DNA of 64,000 nt from Brevibacterium sp. S111 (GCF_004745075.1 NZ_RHFH01000010.1:124001-188000); one strand, 5' to 3'; positions 48,633 through 63,247 are shown, counted from the stretch's first letter. The notes: a model not told the origin generated them from the sequence alone. A program made the numbers and translations.

Positions 48633-50720
48633 TCACAGTGACCGGGGATCGTCGATGCGTGCCCGAACCTGCGGCTGCTTCTTCGCCGAGCGGGATGCGG
48701 TGATCTCGGCCATTCGGGTTCCGATGCGATCTCCCGCCGCAATCGGGTAGGCGCAGACGCTGCGCTGACCGTCCTCGGCTTCATCGCGCAGCAGCTCGTC
48801 GATCTCGCCCACCTCACCGATCTCGGTGAGGACGGCATCGATGTCGGTGCCGGCTCCGGTGAGTTCGAGGATGCGCCGGTAGGGCGGGAACCCCAGCACC
48901 TTCCTGTCGGCCAGTTGACGGGACATGAAAGTGACCGGATCGAAGGCGGTCAGGGTCGAGCGGATGAGTTCGTCTTCGTCACCGAGATAGACGGTTCCGC
49001 CCTGTTCGCGCGAGCGCACGAGCGCGGCGGCGCGCAGCCGCCTGGCCACGCTCTCGTCGATCGAGCGCATCCACGGTCCCGGCCACAGGGAGTCCAGCAG
49101 GATCGCCGCCGCATAGCCGCCGAGCACATAGGGTTCGGCGCCGGTCGTGGCGACGACGAGCCGCGGCGTCTCGTCGAGGACTGCGGAGATCTCGTCTCCC
49201 CCGGATTCGATGATCTCGGTGTCGGGCAGCGCCCGGCGCAGCTCTTCGACGGTGCGGGCCCGCCCGCGCACGATGGAGCGCACCTGGTTCGACCGGCAGC
49301 GCGCGCAGCTGAAGGTCTCCGAATGGTATCCGCAGGCACGGCAGGCGAAGGGTCCGACCTCGGATTGGGTGGTCAGCGTCTCCTGACAGCGCGGGCAGCG
49401 AGCGACTTCCTGACAGCGGGCGCAGGCGAACACGGGGTAGTACCCGGAGCGGGGCACCTGGACGAGCACGGGCCCGGGGACTCCGCCGTCGCGCGGTCGC
49501 GGTCGCAGGGCGGTGCGCATGATCTGCCATGCCCGGCTGGGGATGCGCTGCCAGGCGAAGGGGTCGCGGTCTTCGTCGGGGACGAAGACGAGGGGGGCGG
49601 AGTGTCGGCGTGCCGGCCCGGTCGGGGTGATGTCGGCCAGCCATCCGATCTCGACGAGGCGCTGCACCTCGGCGCTGCGGTCGGTGGAGACGAAGAACAG
49701 CTCGGTGTCCTCGATCGTCGAACGCAGCAGGCTGACCTCGCGGGCGTGCGGGTAGGGGGCATGCTGGTCGAGGTAGTTGCGGTTGGCATCGTCGGTGCAG
49801 ATGATGAGGCCGAGATCGCGCAGCGGCGCGAAGGCCGCGGCGCGGGTGCCGATGGTCAGGCGGGTGTGGCCGAGGAGGCCGCGCAGCCAGGCCTGCCACC
49901 GCTGTTCGGGTGACTGGTCGGCGCTGAGCACGGACACCTCGGTGATCTCGGCGGCGGTCAGGCTCGCCTGCAGGACCAGGAGTTCACGGTGATCGGGCAC
50001 GAGCCACAGCACGGACTTCCCGGCCGCCAGAGTCTGGCGTGCTGCGGCCAGTCCCGCCCGGATCCAGCTCATCCCGGGCGTCGCACCGGGGGTTGCGGCC
50101 AGGACACGTCGCCGCGGAGTCTGATCGGCAGGCGGCGGATCGATCTCGGCGTTGAGGACCCAGTCGCCGAGGCGGCCCAGCAGATTCGTGCCCCCGCCGG
50201 CTTCGTCGTCGGCCGGTGTGCCGTCACCGGTCTCCGGTTCCGCCCGGGAAGCGTCCCGCGACCGGTCAGGGGCGTCTGCCGGTTTCGGGTTCTGGGACGT
50301 CTCGGCTCGAAGGACGGTCTTCTCGCCTCGCGCGTGGCGGGGCGGGATCGCCAAGCGGAGGACATCGGCCAGGGTGCCGCCGTAACGGCGCGCCGTGGCT
50401 TCGCACAGGGCGAGCAGGTCGGGGCCGAGGACCTGCACGGGGCCGCTGAGGCGTTGGATCGTCGCGAGCGGTCCCAGGTGGTCGGAGGAGTCGACCCGTT
50501 CGACGAGGTAGCCGTCGCGGAGCCGACCGGCGAACTTCACCCGCACTCGTACTCCGGGCAGGGCCGCCTCGGCGAGCTTTTCGGGCACGGCATAGTCGAA
50601 GGTCCGTGCCAGGTGCGGGACGGGATGGTCGACGAGCACGCGCGCGACCGGGTTCTCAGACGCCAGCGGCACCTGGCCTTCGGCCGAGGTGCCGGTGTCG
50701 ATCGGAAGGGGTTCGTCCAC
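48633..50720 (-). CDS. priA: Replication restart protein PriA-like (helicase-deficient actinobacterial form)
   Basis: 695 residues. It keeps the DNA-binding N-terminus (HPVPHLARTFDYAVPEKL) and eight zinc-binding cysteines (CARCQEVARCPRCQ, CRACGYHSETFSCARC). The Walker A region reads AATPGATPGMSWIRAG without GKT, and the DEAH box is ICTDDANRNY, so ATP-driven unwinding is not expected. This loss is normal for actinobacterial PriA. A Pro/Ala/Asp-rich linker occupies about 135-200. It begins with GTG 50720, 15 bases after the metK stop. Confidence 0.92.
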   Translation of the reverse strand: MDEPLPIDTGTSAEGQVPLASENPVARVLVDHPVPHLARTFDYAVPEKLAEAALPGVRVRVKFAGRLRDGYLVERVDSSDHLGPLATIQRLSGPVQVLGPDLLALCEATARRYGGTLADVLRLAIPPRHARGEKTVLRAETSQNPKPADAPDRSRDASRAEPETGDGTPADDEAGGGTNLLGRLGDWVLNAEIDPPPADQTPRRRVLAATPGATPGMSWIRAGLAAARQTLAAGKSVLWLVPDHRELLVLQASLTAAEITEVSVLSADQSPEQRWQAWLRGLLGHTRLTIGTRAAAFAPLRDLGLIICTDDANRNYLDQHAPYPHAREVSLLRSTIEDTELFFVSTDRSAEVQRLVEIGWLADITPTGPARRHSAPLVFVPDEDRDPFAWQRIPSRAWQIMRTALRPRPRDGGVPGPVLVQVPRSGYYPVFACARCQEVARCPRCQETLTTQSEVGPFACRACGYHSETFSCARCRSNQVRSIVRGRARTVEELRRALPDTEIIESGGDEISAVLDETPRLVVATTGAEPYVLGGYAAAILLDSLWPGPWMRSIDESVARRLRAAALVRSREQGGTVYLGDEDELIRSTLTAFDPVTFMSRQLADRKVLGFPPYRRILELTGAGTDIDAVLTEIGEVGEIDELLRDEAEDGQRSVCAYPIAAGDRIGTRMAEITASRSAKKQPQVRARIDDPRSL

Positions 50721-50735
50721 TCTGGAACGCCAGGC

Positions 50736-51941
50736 TCAGTGGGCGGACACGGCGCGCAGCAGGTCGTCGGCGCGGTCCGTGACCTCCCAGGTGAAGTCCG
50801 GCAGCTCACGACCGAAGTGGCCGTAGGTCGAGGTCTGCGAGTAGATCGGGCGGAGCAGGTCGAGTTCGGCGATGATCATCGCCGGGCGGAGGTCGAAGAC
50901 CTCACGGATGGCGGCGGAGATCTTCTGGGGATCGACCTTCTCGGTGCCGAAGGTCTCCACGTAGAGGCCCATCGGGTCGACGCGGCCGATGGCGTAGGAC
51001 ACCTGGACCTCGGCACGGTCGGCGAGTCCGGCGGCGACGACGTTCTTCGCCACCCATCGCATCGCATACGCGGCCGAACGGTCGACTTTCGACGGGTCTT
51101 TGCCGGAGAAGGCGCCGCCGCCGTGGCGGGAGAAACCGCCGTAGGTGTCGACGATGATCTTCCGCCCTGTCAGTCCGGCATCGCCCATCGGTCCGCCGGT
51201 GACGAAGGGCCCCGCCGGGTTGATGTGGATGTTCGCCTCACTCGTGTCGAGGCCCGAACCAGCGAGAACCGGGTCGATGACCAGTTCCCTGATCTCGGAG
51301 TGCAGCTGAGCCTGGTTCGTCTCGGCCGAATGCTGGGTGGACACGACGACGTTCTCGATCGTCACGGCTTCGTCGCCGTCGTAGCCGAGGGTCAGCTGAG
51401 TCTTCCCGTCGGGGCGCAGGTAGTCGAGGCGTCCCGATTTGCGCACCGCAGAGAGCTGCTCGGCCATCCGGGAGGCCAGGTGGATCGGCAGCGGCATGAG
51501 CACATCGGTGGAGTTGTCGGCGTAGCCGAACATCAGCCCCTGGTCGCCAGCACCGAGGCTCGTTCCGTGGTCGTCGGAGGCGACGGCTTCGCGGAAGTCC
51601 AGCGGGTTCGTGACTCCGGAGTGGATGTCCGTGGACTGGCTGCCGATGGACACGGAGACTCCGCAGGAACGGCCGTCGAAGCCGGTGTCGGAGGAGTCGT
51701 AGCCGATTCCGGTGATGAGGCTGCGAACGATTCCGGCCACATCGGCGTAGGCGGCGGTGTTGACCTCACCGGCGACGTGGACGAGTCCGGTGGTCACCAT
51801 GGTCTCCACGGCCACCTTGGCGTTGGGGTCCTGCGCCAGCAGGTCGTCGAGCACCGCATCACTGATCTGGTCGCAGATCTTGTCGGGATGTCCCTCGGTG
51901 ACGGACTCGGATGAGAAGAAGCGAAGATTTGATTGAGTCAC
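50736..51941 (-). CDS. metK: S-adenosylmethionine synthase
   Basis: 401 residues; makes SAM from methionine and [25 protein letters not shown], the [12 protein letters not shown] loop, [20 protein letters not shown] and EVQVSYAIG are present. GTG 51941 overlaps the coaBC stop (GTGA). No SAM riboswitch precedes it, as it is internal to the operon. Confidence 0.97.
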   Translation of the reverse strand: MTQSNLRFFSSESVTEGHPDKICDQISDAVLDDLLAQDPNAKVAVETMVTTGLVHVAGEVNTAAYADVAGIVRSLITGIGYDSSDTGFDGRSCGVSVSIGSQSTDIHSGVTNPLDFREAVASDDHGTSLGAGDQGLMFGYADNSTDVLMPLPIHLASRMAEQLSAVRKSGRLDYLRPDGKTQLTLGYDGDEAVTIENVVVSTQHSAETNQAQLHSEIRELVIDPVLAGSGLDTSEANIHINPAGPFVTGGPMGDAGLTGRKIIVDTYGGFSRHGGGAFSGKDPSKVDRSAAYAMRWVAKNVVAAGLADRAEVQVSYAIGRVDPMGLYVETFGTEKVDPQKISAAIREVFDLRPAMIIAELDLLRPIYSQTSTYGHFGRELPDFTWEVTDRADDLLRAVSAH

Positions 51942-53206
51942 GGTGTCGATTCTAAGTGGGTGAGCTGTTCGGCCAGGGTAGCAATGACCTTTTGTGAAAC
52001 ATCGTCTTTCGAACCCTGGAATTCCTCACCGACGGTGATCTCACCGGCGGCGGAGCCGATGATCTGAACCGCGGTGTGGTCGTGACCGAAGGCACGGTCG
52101 TCGGAGACGTCGTTGAACACGAGCAGGTCGACGCCCTTGCGCTCGAATTTCGCACGGGCGTAGTCGAGGGCTGTCGTCTGTGCGTCTCCGGTTTCGGCGG
52201 CGAAGCCGATGATGAGCTGGGTGCCGATTCGGTCATCGACGAGGCCGCGCAGGATGTCCGGGTTCTGCACGAGACGCAGCGTCAGACCGTCGTCGCCGGT
52301 CTTCTTCATCTTCGACTCGGTCGTCTCCTCCGGTCGGTAGTCGGCGACAGCCGCGGCCATGATGAGGGCATCGGCGTCCGGCTGGGAGGCGCGCATCGCC
52401 GTCTGCAGCTCCAGGGTGGATTCGACCGGGGTGACGGTGGTCCCTGCGGGCAGGTCGGTGAGCAGCCCGGAGTCGATGTTCGCCGCCACGAGTTCGACTT
52501 CGGCGCCGGCGGCTCGGGCGGCTCGGGCCAAGGCGATGCCCTGTTTGCCCGAGGAGCGATTGCCGAGGAAGCGGACCGGGTCGAGGGCCTCACGGGTGCC
52601 GCCGGCGCTGATGACGATGCGGCGGCCGTCCAGGCTCTGCCCAGCGTGTCCGGTGCCCGGGGCCGCGTCGGCCGAGCCTGCGGCATCGGCGACGGACAGG
52701 GCGTAGGCGACGACGTCCTCGGGTTCGGGCAGCCGTCCGGGGCCCGAATCGGGTCCGGTGAGTCGGCCGACGGCCGGTTCGAGGACGTGGACTCCCCTGG
52801 CGCGCAGGGTCGCGATGTTGGCGACGGTGGCGGGGTTCTGCCACATCTCCGTGTGCATGGCCGGTGCCACGACGACCTCGGCGGTGGTGGTCAGGACGGT
52901 CGCTGTCAGCAGATCGTCGGCGATTCCCGCGGCGATCTTCGCGATGAGGTTCGCGGTCGCGGGAGCGATGATGACGAGTTCGGCGTCCTGCCCGATGCGG
53001 ACATGGTTGACGGTGTCGATCTCATCGAAGACGTCGGTGGTCACGGTCTGGCCGGACAGGGCCTCGAAGGTGGGGGCACCGACGAAGTTGAGCGCATTGG
53101 CCGTGGGCACGACCTTGACGCTGTGGTCGAGTTCCCGGAGTCGCCGGATGATGTGTGCCGCTTTGTAGGCGGCGATCCCACCGGCGACGCCGAGTACGGT
53201 TCTCAC
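51938..53206 (-). CDS. coaBC: Bifunctional phosphopantothenoylcysteine decarboxylase/synthetase
   Basis: 422 residues covering two steps of CoA synthesis. CoaC half (1-180): [17 protein letters not shown], the catalytic His in VNHVRIGQ, and [11 protein letters not shown]. CoaB half (190-422): [36 protein letters not shown], the conserved lysine in SKMKK and [13 protein letters not shown] 53206 overlaps the rpoZ stop (GTGA). With coaE at 13-14 kb the window holds two CoA genes. Confidence 0.97.
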   Translation of the reverse strand: MRTVLGVAGGIAAYKAAHIIRRLRELDHSVKVVPTANALNFVGAPTFEALSGQTVTTDVFDEIDTVNHVRIGQDAELVIIAPATANLIAKIAAGIADDLLTATVLTTTAEVVVAPAMHTEMWQNPATVANIATLRARGVHVLEPAVGRLTGPDSGPGRLPEPEDVVAYALSVADAAGSADAAPGTGHAGQSLDGRRIVISAGGTREALDPVRFLGNRSSGKQGIALARAARAAGAEVELVAANIDSGLLTDLPAGTTVTPVESTLELQTAMRASQPDADALIMAAAVADYRPEETTESKMKKTGDDGLTLRLVQNPDILRGLVDDRIGTQLIIGFAAETGDAQTTALDYARAKFERKGVDLLVFNDVSDDRAFGHDHTAVQIIGSAAGEITVGEEFQGSKDDVSQKVIATLAEQLTHLESTP

Positions 53207-53550
53207 TGGTCGCTGAAGTCGATCGCGCCGTCGTTGCTCACGGGTGCGGGCGTCTCGGTCTCCGGTACGGCCTGGAGGAAGTCCTCTTCGGAGACTTCGC
53301 GGGCGACGATCTTCGACTCGTTGACCTCACGCAGAGCGATCGACAGCGGCTTCTCGTTGGTGCCCGGGGTGACGAGGGGACCGACGTTTTCGAGCAGTCC
53401 CTCCTGCAGCTGGGCGTAGTAGGAGTTGATCTGCCGAGCGCGCTTGGCCGCGATCGAGACGAGTTCGTACTTCGATCCGGTGACGCTGAGCAGATCGTCG
53501 ATCGGAGGATTGGTGATGCCTTCGGGCTGTGCGGGCAAGGAGATTCCCAT
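53203..53550 (-). CDS. rpoZ: RNA polymerase omega subunit
   Basis: 115 residues. [31 protein letters not shown] is the omega core that wraps the beta' C-terminus (key part [17 protein letters not shown]). An acidic C-terminal extension of about 35 residues is typical of actinobacteria. ATG 53550 directly follows the gmk stop with no gap. Confidence 0.95.
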   Translation of the reverse strand: MGISLPAQPEGITNPPIDDLLSVTGSKYELVSIAAKRARQINSYYAQLQEGLLENVGPLVTPGTNEKPLSIALREVNESKIVAREVSEEDFLQAVPETETPAPVSNDGAIDFSDQ

Positions 53551-54114
53551 CTAATCGGAGGTGGATATACCCATCAATGATAGGAGTTCTTCGGCCGCAG
53601 TGCGAACGTGGTCGTTGATGATGGTCACGTCGAACTCGGATTCGGCGGCGAGTTCGCGCTTCGCTGTGGCCAATCGGCGCTCCTGCTCCTCCGCGGATTC
53701 GGTGCCGCGCCCGGTGAGCCGGGATACGAGTTCGTCCCAGCTGGGCGGGGCGAGGAAGACGAACCGGGCGTCGGGCATCTTCTCCTTGACCTGCCGGGCT
53801 CCCTGCAGGTCGATCTCGAGCAGCGCCGGGACTCCCGCGTCGAGCTTCTCCTGCACCGGAGCGGACGGAGTCCCGTAGCGGTGCCGCCCGTGCACGACCG
53901 CGTACTCGAGCAGCTGGCCGGCGGCGATGAGCGCGTCGAAGTCATCGTCGGAGAGGAAGTGATAATGGACACCGTCGACTTCGCCGGGGCGTCTGGGCCG
54001 TGTGGTGGCGGAGACGGAGAACCAGACCGCGGGGTGATTCTGCCGGATGTACGTGCTGATGGTGCCTTTTCCGACGGCGGTCGGACCCGCGAGGACGGTG
54101 AGTCGATTATTCAC
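53551..54114 (-). CDS. gmk: Guanylate kinase
   Basis: 187 residues; phosphorylates GMP to GDP. P-loop [11 protein letters not shown] at 8-18, [21 protein letters not shown] for GMP binding, [16 protein letters not shown] and [14 protein letters not shown]. The GTG at 54114 ([11 protein letters not shown]) fits the family; the longer open frame to 54342 runs into mihF. No clear Shine-Dalgarno, so coupling to mihF 19 bases upstream is likely. Confidence 0.96.
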   Translation of the reverse strand: MNNRLTVLAGPTAVGKGTISTYIRQNHPAVWFSVSATTRPRRPGEVDGVHYHFLSDDDFDALIAAGQLLEYAVVHGRHRYGTPSAPVQEKLDAGVPALLEIDLQGARQVKEKMPDARFVFLAPPSWDELVSRLTGRGTESAEEQERRLATAKRELAAESEFDVTIINDHVRTAAEELLSLMGISTSD

Positions 54115-54133
54115 AGATCTGAGGTTGTCACAC

Positions 54134-54445
54134 TCAGGAATATTTCTCCAACAGGGCGGACTTCTGGTGCACGCCCAGGCCCTTGATCCTCCGTGAGGTG
54201 GCGATGCCGACCTCTTCCATCGCTGCTTCGGCGCGGCGGTCGCCGACACCGGGCAGGGCGCGCAGCAGATCGAGCACCCGCATCTTCGCGAGAGCCTCGT
54301 CGTCAGCGGCCTTTTTGAGCACGGCGGCGAGATCGGTATCACCGTTCTTCAGTGCCGACTTCACTTCGGCTCGTGCCTGACGTGCCTTGAACGCCTTGTC
54401 CAGAGCAGCGGTTCGCTGTTGCGGGGTCAACGGTTCGAGTGCCAC
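54134..54445 (-). CDS. mihF: Actinobacterial integration host factor (mIHF)
   Basis: 103 residues. Helical DNA-binding protein of the mycobacterial IHF family, unrelated to HU/IHF of proteobacteria: [27 protein letters not shown], then a helix-two-turn-helix [22 protein letters not shown]. It compacts and bends DNA and supports phage L5 integration in Mycobacterium. GTG 54445 has AGAGGAG 6 bases upstream; the longer open frame to 54613 is not credible. A TAGACT -10 at 54492-54497 lies within an inverted repeat TTGTCT...AGACAA (54485-54503), suggesting a regulated promoter in the 176-base gap after pyrF. Confidence 0.94.
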   Translation of the reverse strand: MALEPLTPQQRTAALDKAFKARQARAEVKSALKNGDTDLAAVLKKAADDEALAKMRVLDLLRALPGVGDRRAEAAMEEVGIATSRRIKGLGVHQKSALLEKYS

Positions 54446-54491
54446 ATTATCTCCTCTGTCACCATGAACGGGCAGGTAGGGAAGTTGTCTC

Positions 54492-54497
54492 AGTCTA
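54492..54497 (-). promoter_or_regulatory. Candidate mihF promoter within an inverted repeat
   Basis: TAGACT on the minus strand, about 40 bases from a transcription start near 54485 to the GTG. The element is flanked by TTGTCT and AGACAA half-sites (54485-54490 and 54498-54503). No matching -35. Confidence 0.4.
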
Positions 54498-54576
54498 AGA
54501 CAAAATCCCCGCGGAGATGCGCAACCAACGGAATTAAACTCTCCGTGGCCTCGTTTTCGTCCATCCGGGAACCGCC

Positions 54577-54620
54577 GCCGCCGTGTCCGCGGCCGCCGCA
54601 GCGGCCCGGACACAGGCGGC
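54577..54620 (-). terminator. Probable terminator of the pyr operon
   Basis: A near-perfect GC hairpin, left arm GCCGCC-GTGTCCG-C-GGCCGC and right arm GCGGCC-CGGACAC-A-GGCGGC, starting one base after the pyrF stop. There is no T-tract on the minus strand. It would separate pyrF from mihF. Confidence 0.6.
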
Positions 54621-54621
54621 G

Positions 54622-55478
54622 TCAGTTCAGCATTGAGAGCGTGCGGTTGAGCTCCCGTGCAGCATCGGCCAGCCCTTCCGGTCCGGCCCCGAGCACTGCC
54701 CGGGAAGCCGTGGCGAGCACCTGTCCCGAAGCCAGGGCTTCGTCGCCGAAGACGGCCCGCAGCTCACCGATGCCCGCTCCCTGCGCGCCGACGCCGGGTG
54801 CCAGGATCGGACCCCCGCAGTCGACCGGGTCGAATCCCAGCTTCCGCGCGGCCTCTCCGATGGTGGCTCCGACGACGAGCCCGAAGGGTCCGACCGGCCC
54901 CGCGGGCTCCGCCGCTGCCGCCAGGGCCTGCGCATTGCGTTCGGCGACCTGGGTCACGATCGTCCCGGCCACGGATCCGCCGCGTCCCTGTGCGTGCTGG
55001 ATCTCTCTGCCTTCCGGGTTCGAGGTCAGAGCGAGGACGAACACTCCCCTGCCATGGGCGGAGGCGAGTTCGAATGCCGGCTCCAGAGCTCCGAATCCGA
55101 GGTAAGGCGAGACGGTGATCGAATCGGCCGCCAGCGCCGAGGCGGGATCGAGGTACGCCTTCGCATAGGCTCCCATCGTCGACCCGATGTCGCCGCGCTT
55201 GATGTCGAGGACGGTGAGTATCCCGGCTTCCCGCGCCGCGGCGAGGGTCTCTTCGAGAGCGGCCACACCGGCCGAGCCGTACTGTTCGAAGAACGCCGAC
55301 TGCGGTTTGACCGCGGCGACCGTTCCCTGCAATTCCTCGATCGTGCGCAGAGCGAACTCCCGCACACCGGCCGCGCTGCGCGGCAGCCCCCAGGACTGAA
55401 GCAGATGCTCGTGCGGGTCGATGCCCACGCACAGCGGTCCGTGCTTCGCCATGGCTGCGGCCAGTCGGGTGCCGAACA

Positions 55479-55479
<1 letters not shown>
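54622..55479 (-). CDS. pyrF: Orotidine 5'-phosphate decarboxylase
   Basis: 285 residues, the longer type 2 family. It makes UMP. LCVGIDPHEHLLQSWGL at the start, VKPQSAFFEQYG, the catalytic Lys-Asp pair LTVLDIKRGDIGSTM, and the phosphate loop ILAPGVGAQGAG are visible. ATG 55479 shares a base with the carB stop (TGATG). It is the last gene of the pyr operon. Confidence 0.96.
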
Positions 55480-58754
<3,275 letters not shown>

Positions 58755-58764
58755 GGGGTTCTCC

Positions 58765-59925
58765 TTAGGCCTGTGCAGCCTGGTGGGCCGGGGAAGCGGA
58801 CATGAGGTCGACGAAGCGATCGAACAGGTAGCTCGAATCGTGCGGGCCGGCCGCGGCCTCGGGATGGAACTGGACGGAGAAGGCCGGGATGTCGAGGCAT
58901 GCCAGACCCTCGACGACATCGTCGTTGAGACACACGTGGGAGACGGTGACACGACCGTAGTCGGCCTTGTGCGGAGCGATCGTCTCGCCTTCAAGCGGTG
59001 CGTCGACGGCGAAGCCGTGGTTCTGCGAGGTGATCTCGACCTTGTTCGTCGTACGGTCCATCACGGGCACGTTGATGCCGCGGTGGCCGAAGGGCAGCTT
59101 ATAGGTGCCGAAGCCCAGGGCACGGCCGAGCAGCTGGTTGCCGAAGCAGATGCCGAAGAACGGCAGGCCGGCATCGAGCACGGCTCGCAGCAGTTCGACC
59201 TGGTCATCGGCGGCAGCGGGGTCTCCGGGACCGTTGGAGAAGAAGACTCCGTCGACGCCGATCGCCTGGATCTCCTCGAAGCTGATCGACGACGGCACGA
59301 GGTGGACGTCGATGCCGCGTTCGGTCAGGCGCTCCGGTGTCATCGACTTGATTCCGAGGTCGACGGCGGCGACGCTGAACTTCTTCTGTCCGCGGGCGGG
59401 GATGAGCGTGGGCTCGGTGATCGAGACTTCGTCGACGAGGTTGGCCCCGGCCATCTGCGGGGAGGCCCGGACCCGGGCGAGCAGTTCGGTCTCGGGCGCC
59501 TCGGCGGCGGGTCCGGAGAAGATGCCGACTCGCATGGCGCCCTTGTCGCGCAGGTGACGAGTCAGGGCACGGGTGTCGACGTCGCTGATGCCGACGACTC
59601 CGGACTCGGTCAGCCAGTCGACGAGGTCGCCTTCGGAGCGCCAGCTCGACGAGATCCGTGAGGCGTCGCGGACGACGTAGCCGGCTGCCCAGATCTGAGC
59701 GGATTCGTCGTCGGTGCGGTTGATGCCGGTGTTGCCGATGTGCGGGGCGGCCTGGATGATGATCTGCCGGTGGTAGGACGGGTCTGTCAGAGTCTCCTGG
59801 TAACCGGACATGGCGGTGACGAACACGGCTTCGCCGGTCGTCTCGCCGATGGCTCCGTACGCGGATCCGTGGAAGGTCCGGCCGTCTTCGAGGATGAGGA
59901 TGGCGGGTGTGGTGGAAAAGCTCAT
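58765..59925 (-). CDS. carA: Carbamoyl phosphate synthase small subunit
   Basis: 386 residues; supplies ammonia from glutamine to CarB. N-terminal half [24 protein letters not shown], catalytic Cys in [16 protein letters not shown], and [11 protein letters not shown] with the His-Glu pair of the class I amidotransferase triad. ATG 59925 overlaps the PH-protein stop (ATGA). The open frame to 60639 is a shadow of upstream genes. Confidence 0.97.
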   Translation of the reverse strand: MSFSTTPAILILEDGRTFHGSAYGAIGETTGEAVFVTAMSGYQETLTDPSYHRQIIIQAAPHIGNTGINRTDDESAQIWAAGYVVRDASRISSSWRSEGDLVDWLTESGVVGISDVDTRALTRHLRDKGAMRVGIFSGPAAEAPETELLARVRASPQMAGANLVDEVSITEPTLIPARGQKKFSVAAVDLGIKSMTPERLTERGIDVHLVPSSISFEEIQAIGVDGVFFSNGPGDPAAADDQVELLRAVLDAGLPFFGICFGNQLLGRALGFGTYKLPFGHRGINVPVMDRTTNKVEITSQNHGFAVDAPLEGETIAPHKADYGRVTVSHVCLNDDVVEGLACLDIPAFSVQFHPEAAAGPHDSSYLFDRFVDLMSASPAHQAAQA

Positions 59926-60416
59926 TGTGCCTCTTCGATCATTTCGCGGATGCGGTCGACGGTGGAAGTGGTGGATGCGGCGTAACGGGCACGGAAACCC
60001 GTGTCGACGAGGGTGTCGCCGAGGCGCCAGGTGATGCGGACGATGCCTCCGCGTTCGACGAACTTCCCGATCATCCCGGACGTGGTGTCCACGGAGACGA
60101 TGTCGCGGCGCGGGATGAGGAAGTCCTCGCGGCCGGCCAGGTCCATGATCACTCCCCCGTCGGTGATGACGAGTTCGCCGGTGGTGCGGATGCCCAGGCC
60201 GTGGACGGCGACGCGTTCGAGGGGATGTCCCGCCTTCGTCGTCGAGACATAGGAGCCTTCGACGGGATCGGCCACGGGGGTGATGCCCATGTGCGGCTTC
60301 GGCGGGGTCACGACCTCTGACTGGGACTGCTTGCGTCGGCTCCATCCCCACGCGATCGCGATGATCACGACGACGATGACGACGGCGACGATGAGGGTGC
60401 CTACTGATCGGTCCAT
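59922..60416 (-). CDS. PH-like membrane protein in the pyr operon
   Basis: 164 residues: one N-terminal transmembrane helix (about 5-27, [20 protein letters not shown]), a linker, then a small PH-like beta domain ([43 protein letters not shown]). Homologues stand between pyrC and carA in most actinobacteria, including Rv1382 in M. tuberculosis; function unknown. ATG 60416 overlaps pyrC by 16 bases, so coupled translation is likely. Confidence 0.88.
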   Translation of the reverse strand: MDRSVGTLIVAVVIVVVIIAIAWGWSRRKQSQSEVVTPPKPHMGITPVADPVEGSYVSTTKAGHPLERVAVHGLGIRTTGELVITDGGVIMDLAGREDFLIPRRDIVSVDTTSGMIGKFVERGGIVRITWRLGDTLVDTGFRARYAASTTSTVDRIREMIEEAQ

Positions 60417-61714
60417 GTTGCTCCTGCCGGGTGGGGTGTGGTGAGTGCCCCTGCGGCCAGAACCCGGTGGCCGTAGAAGAAGGTGTCGGTGATCCGTGCC
60501 CTGACTTCGAGACCGTCGAAGGGGTTGTTGCGTCCCTTCGTCGCGTGAGCGGACGGTTCGATCCGGTGCGGAGCGTCGGGGTCGACGAGGACGATGTTGG
60601 CACTCGCGCCGATCGCGAGGCTGCCGTGTCCGGAGGCACCGGTGATGCGTGCCGGTGTCGCCGACATCACGCGGGCGACATCGCCGAAGTCGAAGTCGTG
60701 CTCGCGCATGGCTTCGACGACGATCGACAAGGCGGTCTCCATGCCGACCATGCCCATGGCCGCTGCGGTCCATTCGCTGCATTTGTGTTCGGCGGTGTGC
60801 GGGGCGTGGTCGGTGCCGACGACGTCGATGGTGCCGTCGGCCAGTGCTTCGCGCAGCGCCTGGACATCGGCATCCGTGCGCAGCGGAGGGTTGACCTTGA
60901 AGACGGGGTCGAAGCTCCGCACGAGTTCGTCGGTGAGCATGAGGTGGTGCGGAGTCACCTCGGCGGTGACCGCCACTCCCCTCGACTTGGCCCAGCGGAT
61001 GAGGTCGACGCTGCCGGCGGTCGAGGCATGGCAGATGTGCAGGCGCGAGCCGACGTGTTCGGCCAGGAGCACATCGCGGGCGATGATCGACTCCTCGGCC
61101 ACGGCCGGCCAGCCGGGCAGTCCGAGCTCGGCGGAGACGGTGCCCTCATTCATCTGCGCACCTTCGGTCAGGCGCGGCTCCTGAGCGTGCTGGGCGATGA
61201 TCCCGTCGAAGGTCTTGACGTATTCGAGCGCGCGGCGCATGAGCAACGGGTCCGAGACGCAGATCCCGTCGTCGGAGAACATCCGCACGCGCGCTTCTGA
61301 GCGGGCCATCGCGCCGAGTTCCGCGAGCTGCTTGCCTTCGAGCCCGGTGGTGACGGCGCCGACGGGCACGACTTCGGTGAAGCCGGCGGCTCGCCCGAGG
61401 CGGTGCACCTGTTCGACGACGCCGGCCGTGTCGGCCACCGGTGCGGTGTTCGCCATGGCGTGCACGCAGGTGTATCCGCCGGCCGCGGCCGAACGGGAGC
61501 CGCTGAGCACGGTCTCTGCGTCTTCTTTGCCGGGTTCGCGCAGGTGGGTGTGCATGTCGACGAGTCCCGGCAGGGCCACGAGGCCGGCGGCGTCGACGAT
61601 CTCGGGATCGCTTCCGGCGACGAGTTCGGGGTCGACGATGCGTCCCTCGCACACGGCGATGTCGGCGACTCCGCGTCCGAGCACATCGGCTCCGCGGATG
61701 AGGTAATCAGTCAT
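60401..61714 (-). CDS. pyrC: Dihydroorotase
   Basis: 437 residues, type I amidohydrolase. [19 protein letters not shown] gives two metal histidines, [20 protein letters not shown], the metal His in [15 protein letters not shown], and [12 protein letters not shown] the catalytic Asp. It converts carbamoyl aspartate to dihydroorotate. ATG 61714 overlaps the pyrB stop by 8 bases. Confidence 0.97.
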   Translation of the reverse strand: MTDYLIRGADVLGRGVADIAVCEGRIVDPELVAGSDPEIVDAAGLVALPGLVDMHTHLREPGKEDAETVLSGSRSAAAGGYTCVHAMANTAPVADTAGVVEQVHRLGRAAGFTEVVPVGAVTTGLEGKQLAELGAMARSEARVRMFSDDGICVSDPLLMRRALEYVKTFDGIIAQHAQEPRLTEGAQMNEGTVSAELGLPGWPAVAEESIIARDVLLAEHVGSRLHICHASTAGSVDLIRWAKSRGVAVTAEVTPHHLMLTDELVRSFDPVFKVNPPLRTDADVQALREALADGTIDVVGTDHAPHTAEHKCSEWTAAAMGMVGMETALSIVVEAMREHDFDFGDVARVMSATPARITGASGHGSLAIGASANIVLVDPDAPHRIEPSAHATKGRNNPFDGLEVRARITDTFFYGHRVLAAGALTTPHPAGATWTDQ

Positions 61715-62687
61715 TGGTCTCCTCCTGACCGGTCAGCAGACGGTAGAGGACCGCCATGCGCACGCTCACTCCGTTCTCGACTTGGTCGAGGACGAGGGCG
61801 CGGGGTGAATCCGCTGCGGCAGCGGAGATCTCGAAACCGCGATTCATCGGTCCCGGATGCATGATGAAGGTGTGGGCGGGCAGCTTCTCGAACCTCGCGG
61901 CGCTCAGTCCCCACAGGCGCGCGTATTCGCGTTCGTTGGGGAAGAAGGATTCGTGCATCCGCTCGTGTTGGACACGGAGCATCATCACGGCCGCGAAGTC
62001 CTCGCTGCGCAGTGCTTCGTCGAAGTCGAAGTGGACGGTCACCGGCCAGTGCTCGACACCCCACGGGAGGAGAGTAGGCGGGGCGATGAGGTGGACATCA
62101 GCGCCGAGGCGGGCCAACAGGTGGACGTTCGAGCGGGCTACCCGGGAGTGGAGGATGTCTCCGACGATGGCGACCTTCGCCCCGTCGAGGCCTCTCCCCC
62201 GCGGTCCCCCGGCCACCGGCCCCGAGGCGGGGACCCCGGCCAGCGCCCGGCGCAGGGTGAATGCGTCGAGCAGCGCCTGGGTGGGGTGTTCGTGGGTGCC
62301 GTCACCGGCGTTGATGACGGGCACGTCGATCCATCCGGTGTGGGCGAGCCGGTGTGCCGTTCCCGCGCCGCCATGGCGGACGACGATGGCATCGGCACCC
62401 ATCGCGGAGATCGTCTGGATGGTGTCCTGGAGGCTCTCGCCCTTCGACACCGAGGAGCCCTTGGCGGAGAAGTTGAGCACATCGGCCGAGAGTCGTTTGG
62501 CGGCGGCCTCGAAGGACAGTCGGGTGCGAGTGGAGTCTTCGAAGAAGAGGTTGACGACCGTGCGTCCGCGCAGCACGGGCAGCTTCTTGACTTCGCGTTC
62601 CGACACGAGCGTCATCTCTTCGGCGATGTCGAGGATGCCGATGGCGTCCGCACGGCTCAGGGAGGCGGTGTCGAGCAGATGCTTCAT
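61707..62687 (-). CDS. pyrB: Aspartate carbamoyltransferase
   Basis: 326 residues. Carbamoyl-phosphate motif [48 protein letters not shown] and [13 protein letters not shown] are intact. A Gly/Pro-rich insert (about 155-170) separates the two domains. No PyrI regulatory subunit is in the window. The ATG overlaps the pyrR stop by 4 bases. Confidence 0.97.
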   Translation of the reverse strand: MKHLLDTASLSRADAIGILDIAEEMTLVSEREVKKLPVLRGRTVVNLFFEDSTRTRLSFEAAAKRLSADVLNFSAKGSSVSKGESLQDTIQTISAMGADAIVVRHGGAGTAHRLAHTGWIDVPVINAGDGTHEHPTQALLDAFTLRRALAGVPASGPVAGGPRGRGLDGAKVAIVGDILHSRVARSNVHLLARLGADVHLIAPPTLLPWGVEHWPVTVHFDFDEALRSEDFAAVMMLRVQHERMHESFFPNEREYARLWGLSAARFEKLPAHTFIMHPGPMNRGFEISAAAADSPRALVLDQVENGVSVRMAVLYRLLTGQEETND

Positions 62688-63235
62688 TCCCGGCCTCCCG
62701 AGATGGTCACGGAGTCCGATCCGTCGATTTCGTCCAGGCTGACGTTGACGCGTTCGCTGCTCGAGGTCGGCAGGTTCTTGCCCACATGGTCGGCGCGGAT
62801 CGGCAGGTCCCGGTGGCCGCGGTCGACGAGGACGGCGAGGCGGACCTTCGCGGGACGGCCGACATCGGCCAGGGCGTCGAGTCCGGCACGGATGGTGCGG
62901 CCGGAGAAGAGCACATCGTCGACGAGGACGACGGTCTTCGCATCGATTCCTGATGCCGGGATCGAGGTCGGTTCGGGTGCCCGGTAGGAGCCGCCGCGCA
63001 GGTCATCGCGGTACATCGTGATGTCGAGGCTGCCGGCGAGTTCGGTCGCGGCTTCCGGGCGTCCCGAGATCGAGGCGATCGCCTCGGCGAGCCGGAGGGC
63101 CAGCGGGACTCCGCGGCGTGGGATGCCGAGGAGGACCAAGTCGTCGCTGCCCTTGTTGGATTCGATGATCTCATGGGCAATCCGCGTGATCGCCCGCGAT
63201 ATATCGGCTGCGTCCAGCACTGTTCGCTGTGTCAT
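62684..63235 (-). CDS. pyrR: PyrR regulatory protein / uracil phosphoribosyltransferase
   Basis: 183 residues, PRTase fold. [34 protein letters not shown], the PRPP signature [20 protein letters not shown] and the RNA-binding segment [11 protein letters not shown] are present. PyrR binds pyr mRNA when UMP is high. It is the first gene of the operon and its own leader contains the PyrR-type hairpin, so the operon is probably autogenously controlled. ATG 63235 has AGGGG at 63241-63245; an open frame to 63310 would cross the leader. Confidence 0.96.
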   Translation of the reverse strand: MTQRTVLDAADISRAITRIAHEIIESNKGSDDLVLLGIPRRGVPLALRLAEAIASISGRPEAATELAGSLDITMYRDDLRGGSYRAPEPTSIPASGIDAKTVVLVDDVLFSGRTIRAGLDALADVGRPAKVRLAVLVDRGHRDLPIRADHVGKNLPTSSSERVNVSLDEIDGSDSVTISGGRE

Positions 63236-63247
63236 GCTTCCCCTTCT

